A stretch of DNA of 59,044 nucleotides, taken from positions 1-59,044 of the forward strand of contig JACRLG010000029.1 of the NCBI GenBank assembly GCA_016235345.1, in the 5' to 3' direction. The DNA is from Deltaproteobacteria bacterium (GTDB taxonomy: Bacteria > Desulfobacterota > Desulfobacteria > Desulfobacterales > Desulfatibacillaceae). Below are positions 29,693 to 37,051 of this stretch, piece by piece (the first letter of the stretch is position 1; every line of letters starts with the position of its first letter). Position numbers and translations under genes: made by a program. The notes beneath the pieces are model-generated. The model made no database searches. It saw only the letters and a list, made by a program, of their open reading frames with translations, and had not been told where the DNA came from.

Positions 29693-31183
29693 TCACACAA
29701 TTGGCTTGAACCGCATTTCGGACAGGGGCGGGAGTTTGTAAAATCGAAGGTCTTCTCGCATGTGCATCCCGCCCGGCCCCCAACCTTCGACGTATTCGAG
29801 GGCCAAGAGGCCATCCAAAATGGCGTTGGTGACAGCTTGGGGGCCGCCGAAGGTGTTGAGCCGCGCGCCAGGGTTTGATTCGCTAATGTAGCGGAGCAGT
29901 TCGGGGATGAGGTATTCTTCGTACATCTTGATTCGCAGGGAGTTGGCTTTCCTGGTTTCCGCAACCCAGTTGGGGTCGGTCCGTGGAATGGTGATCCAGT
30001 TCTCCGGGCAAAGCCTTGGCGAGTCTTCGATGTCGGCCCGGACGATAAGGACTTTCATATTCCCGCCTTCGCTGACCCATCTGGCGTAGGCTGAGTCATC
30101 GTTCGGAGCGAGGTTCTGGAGCGGGGGCCATTGTTGCTCGCGCCAGCCGCCTTTTTCGGGGACCATGATTCCTTTGCTTCTGTAATACTTGAACATCATG
30201 TCCAGGTGGGTTTCGTAGGTGTAGGCTTGTTTATCGGCATATTCGCGGGCTCTGGTATAATCACGTCGGGTTTTGGCCGGAAGCGACCTCATCTCGGCTT
30301 TTGTCGGGAACAGCGCGTTCTTGAAATGCTTCAGCCCGAACTCCCCAGGTTTGACGGTGAGAAGCTGCTTCAGGTAGGCTTTGAGGAACTCGTAATCCCG
30401 TTGCGCGGGTATCATCCTCCAATACTTCGGGTGGCCGCTGTACAGGGCTTCGTCGAAGGCTTCGTCTTCTCTGAACATATCCTCGATTTCGGTATCACCT
30501 GGAGATGCGGGCTTGCGAAACGGAAGCGAGATTCCCTTTTTCGGGGATTTGGAAGGTTTCGAGCTGGCTCCCTTTTTTGGGGGTTCGGGTGACTTAACTT
30601 TTACTACTTCACTCGGAATCAAAACGGGGAACCTTTTTATCGGGGGTGAAAGTAAAGCCATGTTAAACACCAAGTGTTCGGGAACTGTTTCTTCGTTCCC
30701 GAACTTGGATTTGAAAAGGATGGATTCGGAGGTGATTTCTTCTGGAGAAAATGGAGATGGAATTTCTCCCAAAACCTTTCTTTTAAGATTAAATAAATAT
30801 AGGTTTTTGGAGGAACCTAATTCTGAATTAGGTTCGGGAGAATTAGGTTCTGAATTAGGTTCTGAACCTAAGTTAGCCACCTTCGCCGCAAATACCTCCG
30901 AAGTTATGATAAACCTCCGAAATTGCATGATTTCATGTTTAAACGACGGCGGAATCGGGTTTTTCAGGCTGTAGAGGATTTCCCGACCGGTTCCGGCTCC
31001 TTCTCGAACAATAAATGACTTCCAACCAGTGTTTTGAGATAAATCATTCAGCCGTTCTTTTACGGCTGAGATAGTCGTTTTCGGCCTCAGCACCTTCACC
31101 ATTTTTGTTGCATCTTTTGCTGTGACCAGATAAGGTGCTTCGTGAAACAGAGTTAAAAGAAGTGCGCCAAGTTTCAAGCTCAT
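29693..31183 (-). CDS. Putative replication initiator-like phage protein, 496 residues
   Basis: I do not recognise a named family. The N-terminal ~100 residues look like a winged-helix DNA-binding domain (LGALLLTLFHEAPYLVTAKD, then TISAVKERLNDLS). A low-complexity Ser-Glu-Pro-Asn stretch lies at ~105-124, and a Lys/Pro-rich linker (PEPPKKGASSKPSKSPKKG) at ~200-220. The C-terminal ~260 residues are helical with conserved-looking Trp and Tyr. GGAAAGGA precedes the ATG at 31183. Its position directly before the DnaB-like helicase gene, and the iteron-like DNA inside it, are what one expects of an O-type initiator. The functional call is inferred from context. Confidence 0.6.
   Translation of the reverse strand: MSLKLGALLLTLFHEAPYLVTAKDATKMVKVLRPKTTISAVKERLNDLSQNTGWKSFIVREGAGTGREILYSLKNPIPPSFKHEIMQFRRFIITSEVFAAKVANLGSEPNSEPNSPEPNSELGSSKNLYLFNLKRKVLGEIPSPFSPEEITSESILFKSKFGNEETVPEHLVFNMALLSPPIKRFPVLIPSEVVKVKSPEPPKKGASSKPSKSPKKGISLPFRKPASPGDTEIEDMFREDEAFDEALYSGHPKYWRMIPAQRDYEFLKAYLKQLLTVKPGEFGLKHFKNALFPTKAEMRSLPAKTRRDYTRAREYADKQAYTYETHLDMMFKYYRSKGIMVPEKGGWREQQWPPLQNLAPNDDSAYARWVSEGGNMKVLIVRADIEDSPRLCPENWITIPRTDPNWVAETRKANSLRIKMYEEYLIPELLRYISESNPGARLNTFGGPQAVTNAILDGLLALEYVEGWGPGGMHMREDLRFYKLPPLSEMRFKPIV
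30775..30871. other. Candidate replication origin inside the initiator-like gene
   Basis: GAATTAGGTTC occurs three times directly (30825, 30840, 30852). Inverted copies sit at the two ends: a full GAACCTAATTC at 30813 and a partial GAACCTAA at 30864. Immediately to the left is an AT-rich tract (TTTTAAGATTAAATAAATAT, 30781-30800). Iterons next to an AT-rich region within the initiator gene is the arrangement of lambdoid origins. The same bases encode the Ser-Glu-Pro-Asn repeat, so slippage within a coding microrepeat is the alternative. Confidence 0.5.
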
Positions 31184-31213
31184 ATTGTGGTTCCTTTCCG
31201 ACGGGAAGGGGAA

Positions 31214-31246
31214 GCGGCAGTCACCGAGTGGGTCGGTGACTGCCGC
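31214..31246 (+). terminator. Perfect hairpin between the helicase and initiator-like genes
   Basis: GCGGCAGTCACCGA pairs exactly with TCGGTGACTGCCGC around a 5-base loop, and ATTTTTATT follows on the plus strand. Both flanking genes run on the minus strand, where no T run follows, so it may act as an attenuator or mRNA-end stabiliser there, or stop antisense transcription. Confidence 0.6.
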
Positions 31247-31264
31247 ATTTTTATTGGGGGTGAT

Positions 31265-32524
31265 TCAGAAAAACGGGTCAAAGGTTCCGACAAGCTGGAA
31301 AGCTGGCTCGTCGCGGATGATTTTGATACGGGCCAGGGAATGTTTGGCCAGATACCGGTTGGTCAGGTCCGCAAAATCCACGATAAAAACTCGATTTTCC
31401 TTCCCTTCCCCTTTTGGACGCATACCTCGCCCGATTCTCTGAAAATGCCGAATCTGTGACATCCAACCGCCTGCCAGGACAATCGCCGAAAGGGCCGGGA
31501 TGTCGACACCCTCGTCGGTGATCGTCGAACTCACCAAAATGTCGAGGTTGCCGTTCTGGATGTCTGCAAGGGCCTTCTGGCGGGTTTCGATGTCTTTTTT
31601 CCCGTGGATGTAAGTCGAGCGGAATCCGCCATCAATAAACGCTTTCTGTAAAATCTCCCCGTGACGAATTTCATTCACCAAAACCAGAACCTGACACCCT
31701 TTCCGAACCAAGTCGGCGGTTTCGGCTATAATCAGGGCGTTGCGGTGAGGGTTTTCAACGACGCCGTCGCGGTAGGCACTCTGCCACGTCATTGACCGTT
31801 TCATGGCGGCTTGGGTTTCAGATACCCGAACGAACTTGATGAAGGGTTGCGCCAACAATCCCCGGTCGATCAATTCCTGCAAAGTGATTCGGAAGATCAC
31901 CCCGCCTGTAACGGCCATGAGCTGCATATCCTCGATCTCGCCCTTCATCATCGGGGTGGCGGTCAAACCAATCCGATAAAAAGCGTCACAGGCATTACAG
32001 ACGGCCTGGAATGATGCAGTGTCTCCGTGGTGCGCTTCGTCGATGATGAGCATGTCGACGTTATTAAGAAGGTGAAGGACGGCGGGGTCTTTTTTTGCAA
32101 GTCGCCCGGAAAGGGTCTGGATCATCCCGATGTTTGCAGGCTTCATCAGCGGGGATTCTCCGTCACCGAAAATGGCGGCCTCGATCCCAGTGGATTCCCG
32201 GAGCGACTTTTCGGTCTGGTATAGAAGCTCCTGCTTGTGGGTCAGTAAGAGGGTCTTCAACCCTTTGGTGCGGATCGCCCAGTTCATGGCGGCAACGGCG
32301 ATCTTGGTCTTACCCGATCCAGTGGGGGCCTGGACGATTCCGCGAGTGCTGTCGAAAATGGCCTGGACTGCGGCGATTTGATAATCACGAAGGACCGTCC
32401 CGATCAGGCTTTTCTCGATAACAGCATCGGGCGGGGCCGGGGCGGTGTTTGAGTGGTTCCGAATGTCACGCACGGGGACTGAAAACTTCTTCTTCGCCAG
32501 GGCGGTCTGGACGTGGGGGGACAA
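31265..32524 (-). CDS. UvsW-like superfamily 2 helicase, main part (separated from its N-terminus by a frameshift)
   Basis: The 419 residues carry the full SF2 motor: motif I QAPTGSGKT, Ia LLTHKQEL, II DEAHHGD, III IGLTATPM, V SSTITDEGVDIPAL and VI QRIGRGMRPKGEGK. Phage UvsW-type helicases remodel branched DNA and R-loops during replication and repair. The open frame starts at a TTG at 32524, which is not a believable start: LSPHVQTALAKKKFSVPVRD continues smoothly from the upstream 82-residue ORF. See the frameshift at 32515-32520. Confidence 0.88.
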   Translation of the reverse strand: MSPHVQTALAKKKFSVPVRDIRNHSNTAPAPPDAVIEKSLIGTVLRDYQIAAVQAIFDSTRGIVQAPTGSGKTKIAVAAMNWAIRTKGLKTLLLTHKQELLYQTEKSLRESTGIEAAIFGDGESPLMKPANIGMIQTLSGRLAKKDPAVLHLLNNVDMLIIDEAHHGDTASFQAVCNACDAFYRIGLTATPMMKGEIEDMQLMAVTGGVIFRITLQELIDRGLLAQPFIKFVRVSETQAAMKRSMTWQSAYRDGVVENPHRNALIIAETADLVRKGCQVLVLVNEIRHGEILQKAFIDGGFRSTYIHGKKDIETRQKALADIQNGNLDILVSSTITDEGVDIPALSAIVLAGGWMSQIRHFQRIGRGMRPKGEGKENRVFIVDFADLTNRYLAKHSLARIKIIRDEPAFQLVGTFDPFF

Positions 32525-32714
32525 GCCCGGCAGGGAAGGTCCAGCCGGGGCCGGTGAGGAAGCACTTTTTTCCGTCCCATCTTCCGGCTTTATATAATGG
32601 TGAATATTTGGCGCCTGGAACTGCGAAGGTGAGGCTCTTTCTTACTGTGTCGTAAACGAGCCTATCACCAGTTGTCAGGCTCGCTGTTTTGTTCTGGAAA
32701 GTGATTTCATTCAT
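32466..32714 (-). CDS. N-terminal piece of the UvsW-like helicase
   Basis: The 82 residues include KYSPLYKAGRWDGKKCFL and TFPAGL, the small N-terminal domain seen in front of UvsW-type helicases. AAAGGTAGGAA precedes the ATG at 32714. The frame runs 59 bp past the helicase frame start. Removing one C from the six-C run on the minus strand (32515-32520) would give PAGLVPHVQTALAKKKF without interruption, so this and the 31265-32524 frame are one gene split by a +1 shift. Confidence 0.8.
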   Translation of the reverse strand: MNEITFQNKTASLTTGDRLVYDTVRKSLTFAVPGAKYSPLYKAGRWDGKKCFLTGPGWTFPAGLVPPRPDRPGEEEVFSPRA

Positions 32715-32804
32715 TTCCTACCTTTCTGGTGTGAATTTGCTTGGAAAAGACCTGTCGGGGATAATGGGATTCAATTCTCTGTATTTTTTGGGTTGGAGGA
32801 CAAA

Positions 32805-32840
32805 GGGGATGCCTCCGGCGGGAACTACCGACAAGGATTG
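32805..32840 (+). repeat. GC-rich 36 bp repeat, left copy
   Basis: GGGGATGCCTCCGGCGGG followed by AACTACCGACAAGGAT matches the inverted copy at 58970-59005 at 32 of 36 positions. It lies in the 576 bp gap 32715-33290, in which I see no convincing gene. Confidence 0.7.
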
Positions 32841-33290
32841 CCTGTAAACCTGACCCCAGCCTTTGAACTGGACCCTAAAGTGGGTGCGGGCGGGGAACTT
32901 TTCAGGTCAATTTCCTTGAAAACCAAACAATCAGCACAGCAATCCTTAAGGGTTCAATTTCTCAGGTCACCAAGGGGCAGTCTCGAATGTCGATTGTTAA
33001 GGCGGGCGGCTGTTGCAGGATCACGTTGGAGTTTTAATGGCTCTTGGTTGTCTGAGCGGGGGGCGTTACCATCCACTATCCCATTTAATATATTGCGTAC
33101 GACGGTGCAAAGCCCCCGGCCCATCTCGAACCCATTGATTAATAACATTTATACATGGGTGTAATCCCTGCTTTATCAAGTAGTTCCAAGTCTGCAGATT
33201 CCTTTTTAGATCTGTTCTTATTGGCCAGCCAATCAGACACGTGCCATTTTTGAACTTCATCATATTGGCTACGGACAGGATCATATTGTA

Positions 33291-34570
33291 TCACTGCTGT
33301 CCGGTTAAGAAATCAAAAAAATGGGCCTGAATCATCGAATTGTGTTATAGTGAGTTCACGACAACGCACTGAACACAAAGGAGATTCAGACCCATGGCGC
33401 ACCATAGCACAATCCTTTCGCAACTGCTACAACTTGTTGACAGACATGATTTTCGCCAAATCGAGCAAGCCGGGTTCGCCCCGAAGCGCAAGTACCGCAC
33501 CCTTTCCAGGTGGAGCCAGTTCGTCGCAATGATGTTCGCCCAACTCGGCAACCGCCAGAGCCTGCGGGACATCGAAGGGCATTTCGACGCCCATTCGGCG
33601 AGGCTTTATCACGCAGGCGCAGGCGCGGTCCGTCGTTCGACGCTGGCCGACGCCAACAACGACCGCCCGGCTGAGTATTTCCAGGCCATTTTCGACCGCA
33701 CCTACGCGCGATGCGCCGCCGTGGCCCCCAAAAAGCGGTTCCACTTCAAAAACAAGCTCTATTCATTCGATTCCACCGTGATCGACCTGTGCCTCAGCGT
33801 CTTTCCCTGGGCGTCTTTTCGCAGCACCAAGGGCGGCATCAAGGCCCACACCTTGCTGGACCACGACGGCCTGATCCCGGCCTTCGTCGAAGTCTCGGAC
33901 GCCAAAACAAGCGACATCGAAATCGCGCGCACGCTTTGCCTGCCGCCAGGCTCAATCGTGGCGGTCGACCGCGCCTACACCGACTTCAAATAGTTTGCGC
34001 AGATGGAAAAAAACCACTGTTTTTTCGTCACCCGCCTGAAACGCAACGTCAGTTACCGGATCGTCGAACGCCGCGCCGTCCGCAAAGAAACGGGCCTTAC
34101 GAGCGATCAGACGATCATGCTGGACGGTCCGAAATCGGGGGACTGCCCGATCCCCCTTCGCCGCGTGGGCTATCGCGATCCGCAGACCGGCAAACACTAT
34201 GTTTTCCTGACCAACATCTTCCACCTCTGCGCCAAGACCGTGGCGGACATTTACAAGCAACGCTGGCAGGTGGAGCTTTTTTCAAGTGGATCAAGCAGAA
34301 CTTGCGCATAAAGAGCTTTCTCGGAACCAGCAAAAACGCGGTTCTGACGCAAATCTGGATCGCGATGATCACGGTCCTGCTCCTGGCCTTCTACAAATGG
34401 CGCGCCAAACTCGGACAGTCCATCACCGAGATCTTCAAGTTGCTGCAACTGACCCTGTTCGAACGCCGGAATCTTTATGAACTTTTCGAACCGCCGCCGA
34501 CTCGACAAACCATGGCAACTTGTGGCCAATTATCTTTTGATTTCAACAACTTTTAACCGGACAGCAGTGA
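33291..34570 (+). mobile_element. Degenerate IS4-type insertion sequence
   Basis: The 1280 bp element is bounded by inverted repeats TCACTGCTGTCCGGTTAA (33291) and its complement ending at 34570, which agree across 18 bp, followed by weaker similarity. It contains one transposase gene broken twice. The bases flanking the two ends show no matching target duplication, so it is either old or a product of recombination between two copies. Confidence 0.85.
33394..34556 (+). pseudogene. IS4-family DDE transposase, inactivated by a stop and a frameshift
   Basis: The protein starts MAHHSTILSQLLQLVDRHDF after AAAGGAG. The catalytic residues are still readable: Asp in FDSTVIDL, Asp in VAVDRAYTD, and the IS4 Y-x2-R-x3-E-x6-K signature in YKQRWQVELF(F)K. 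An in-frame TAG at 33991 follows YTDFK (a Trp is usual there, TGG to TAG). A six-T run at 34277-34282 needs one more T to rejoin the frame of KWIKQNLRIKSFLGTSKNA. Full length would be about 385 residues. It is not functional as it stands. Confidence 0.9.
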
Positions 34571-34623
34571 CCTCGAAACCATTGTATAACACGCTTGCTG
34601 CGGAGACAGCGTCAACGCATCAA

Positions 34624-35208
34624 TCATTTAGATAGCAACTTTTCTTTTGTATGCTGAATAATAGTCGATATAAGGTCAGCAATCATAATTAAGCCTTTGC
34701 TGCCACCTGCAATAAGCCCTGCAGTGATGACTATATCAGCAGTATAATAAAAGCAGCGTTGGAAAGCAGTTACTGTAAGTTTAGGTGTATCTATAAGTAG
34801 AAGGCTTCCAAGTGTCCGAACACCCACGGCACTAACAGCCAAGGCCATAAACAGCGAAAGATATAACCTCATTTTGCTTTTCTTGGCCCGCCAAGTAGCC
34901 AAGTTCATAGACGAGTCACTAAGTTTGTTGAGCCGTTCGGTATCTTCAGGCTTATCTTTTAGTGCCTTCCGAGCGCTGTTTTCTTCTGCCGATGCTTTGT
35001 CGATATCATCATCGAACCATATTGAGCCTATAACAGCTGTAGTGCGCTCGACGAAAGCTGTAATCACGATGAGTGCTCCAACTAGCTTAGTTGCTACGTC
35101 AAATATGTTTTCTGCGAATGGTATGCCAATCAACATGTTATATCCAGCCAGTGCGGCCAAAGTTACAAATATGATAAAGCCAATTGCGTCTCGCCAATTC
35201 AGCTTCAT
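34624..35208 (-). CDS. Small polytopic membrane protein, unknown
   Basis: This is a 194-residue protein starting MKLNWRDAIGFIIFVTLAAL. The ATG at 35208 has GGAGGGG 3-9 bases upstream and is preferred to the one at 35220. Four hydrophobic segments (~8-28, ~38-58, ~112-130, ~150-168) are arranged around a charged cytoplasmic helical loop (DDDIDKASAEENSARKALKD) at ~65-105. No family is recognised. Base composition is clearly more AT-rich than the housekeeping part, suggesting acquisition. It lies next to the IS4 remnant and downstream of the giant-protein genes. Confidence 0.65.
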   Translation of the reverse strand: MKLNWRDAIGFIIFVTLAALAGYNMLIGIPFAENIFDVATKLVGALIVITAFVERTTAVIGSIWFDDDIDKASAEENSARKALKDKPEDTERLNKLSDSSMNLATWRAKKSKMRLYLSLFMALAVSAVGVRTLGSLLLIDTPKLTVTAFQRCFYYTADIVITAGLIAGGSKGLIMIADLISTIIQHTKEKLLSK

Positions 35209-36073
35209 ATACCCCTCCATTCGTTAAGAGTAAAATCAAATGCGATGATTTCCGAGAAGATGTGGTCGTGCAGATCAGAAGCAAGCATCGTAACATTTTC
35301 ACCAACACGCAGGCGTGTTGATACATCTACAACATCAGCCGTTCCAGGTAGTTTTTCGTTTTTTTCAAAACGAAGTTTTCAGCCTCTTGCTCTCCTCCAT
35401 TACGTAACTTGATTTCGGTGAGAAGGGATAAGAGGTTTGCAAGACCCTTAAGCATGACATTCTCCCAGGATAGCGACCCTCCGGCCTCAAGGTCCACGCA
35501 AGGCTGATCTGCCGGCTGTAACGAGCCTTCCAAGAACTTAGACAACTCTGCCTGTAGCGACCATCAATGTGATCGGAATCCATCAGCCTTGCCTCGCGCA
35601 GGGGCGATTCGAGAAAGGCACCTATACAAATTAAGCTGAAAAGGGCTCAACCCTCGTTACTCCACATGAATGCCCCGTTGTGCGGCAGCCTGGAGGCGAT
35701 ATGACAGCTCCTGGCCAGATTGGCGCCGGCAAAGGCTGCGTCTTTGGCCAGAACGTGTGTACGTGCAAAACGTCGCCTTCTGGGACTGGGGCTCCCTCTC
35801 AAATCATGACGGTTGCTTCTCTGAAGTCTCCTTTCCGGCAGGTGCAGCCTCCAATAGTTTCGCCAAAAACAGTACTTGCAGGATGGATAAGCCCCGAGGC
35901 CTGTATGATGAAGTGAGCCTTATCGATATATTACGGGGCAACTTCGATTTCCATGTGCCCAGGCATGGAAGCGGGCTCAACACTTGACTTCCTCCGGCTG
36001 CCAACAAGCCCACGGAAATATTTTCCGCTCCCGGTAATATGGGGCATTCTTTTCGCTTAACCCCGCACAATCT
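35209..36073. other. AT-rich gap without a well-supported gene
   Basis: This 865 bp stretch lies between the membrane protein and the L,D-transpeptidase-like gene. A minus-strand frame at 35327-35545 (TTG start; LSWENVMLKGLANLLSLL, then KKTKNYLERLML) could be a 72-residue protein or a gene remnant. A plus-strand frame at 35701-35916 (MTAPGQIGAGKGCVFGQNV) is Cys-containing and of unclear status. Neither has a ribosome site I can defend. Confidence 0.35.
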
Positions 36074-36607
36074 CTATTTAACAATTATCAAATTCTTTTT
36101 TACCAATTCCTCTATAGGGAATTGTTTACCACCTGTAACAATTACGTCGACACTCCTGGGCGGCTTATCTAGGTTCCAAAGGTAATTCATTATTTTTCCC
36201 GAGCGATCACAAACGCATCCATGGGTCCAGTCCCCTGCTCTTTCCTTTCCATGAAGGTAGTACCCGTGATCGGTGCCGCTTTGCGGATTCAGTCTGGCGC
36301 GGATACTTCCCCATTCTAATCGGGGATACCCGGTAGTGCCATTACAATTGGCTATTTCCTCAGGCAAGTTTTGTATGCCATAGTAAGGTTTGAGGGCACC
36401 TTCATTATCACACACGGCAGTACCTTCATCGCCTCGAATATCGAGATGAATACGATAGTTGCCATCATCAAGCGGGTGGTTGCCGTTTCCGCCTGAAAAT
36501 GCGGTAACCGTATGAACGACCTTTGTTCCGTTAAAAAGAGTTAGGTCACCAATTAATGCACTTTCGGAGTTCGCTCCTGTTTTATGAAATGTAATTTTTA
36601 ATGCCAT
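36074..36607 (-). CDS. L,D-transpeptidase-like (YkuD-type) protein
   Basis: This is a 177-residue protein. The pattern HG at 119-120 followed by THGC at 128-131 (YYLHGKERAGDWTHGCVCD) corresponds to the YkuD HG...(S/T)HGC(V/I)R catalytic site, with Cys131 as nucleophile and Cys in place of the usual Arg. Such enzymes cross-link or trim peptidoglycan, and small unsecreted versions also serve as interbacterial toxins. No signal peptide is visible (MALKITFHKTGANSES), so export by a dedicated apparatus, or a cytoplasmic role, must be considered. AAAGGAG precedes the ATG. No immunity gene is evident. It is AT-rich compared with the giant genes upstream. Confidence 0.65.
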   Translation of the reverse strand: MALKITFHKTGANSESALIGDLTLFNGTKVVHTVTAFSGGNGNHPLDDGNYRIHLDIRGDEGTAVCDNEGALKPYYGIQNLPEEIANCNGTTGYPRLEWGSIRARLNPQSGTDHGYYLHGKERAGDWTHGCVCDRSGKIMNYLWNLDKPPRSVDVIVTGGKQFPIEELVKKNLIIVK

Positions 36608-36758
36608 CTTCTAACTCCTTTGCCGCGCCCAGTTGTTAGGGCACAAGTTGTTTGTTCATGCGGACTTTTGGTTAGGGTCGGAGAGCCCTCTATGCAGGCC
36701 TGCCAGGGACTCAGAAAGCCGACTTTTCGTTACCAGCCTCTCTTAATTCCGGTGCTCC

Positions 36759-36989
36759 ATGGTGCTTATGATCCAGACATGTCCGGCACCGACAGTGAAT
36801 GCCTTCATGTCGCCCATCCCCCATATTGATTCGCCCTGGTTGTTATCGTGCCTACGTTTGATCGTGGCTGCGACCACGATCGACAGCTCCCTTCGCTGTA
36901 TATGCCTTGGCGATGCTCAACTATGTAAGGCCCGCCTCGTAAGGTATTTGGGTGAAGGAAATTTCAGCGTTTTCCATCATGCGGAATAG
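36759..36989 (+). pseudogene. Possible decayed PAAR-like fragment
   Basis: The plus-strand reading QTCPAPTVNAFMSPIPHI, followed at family-like spacing by RCICLGDAQLCK, resembles the CPxxTP...PHxGGP...CxCxGPPD pattern of PAAR spike-tip proteins, but the glycines and the Pro-Ala-Ala-Arg motif are missing. It could be a remnant or chance. The rest of the 36608-37051 gap shows no gene. Confidence 0.22.
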
Positions 36990-37051
36990 GTGGGAAGGCT
37001 CATCCCGCCCGGCCCCTCCTATGCCAGGATATGTTATGCCTCTATCTGGCT

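Noticed and set aside
32793-33164. 123-codon plus-strand frame before the IS4 element
   Set aside because: No ribosome site, composition not protein-like, and it begins inside a dispersed GC-rich repeat.
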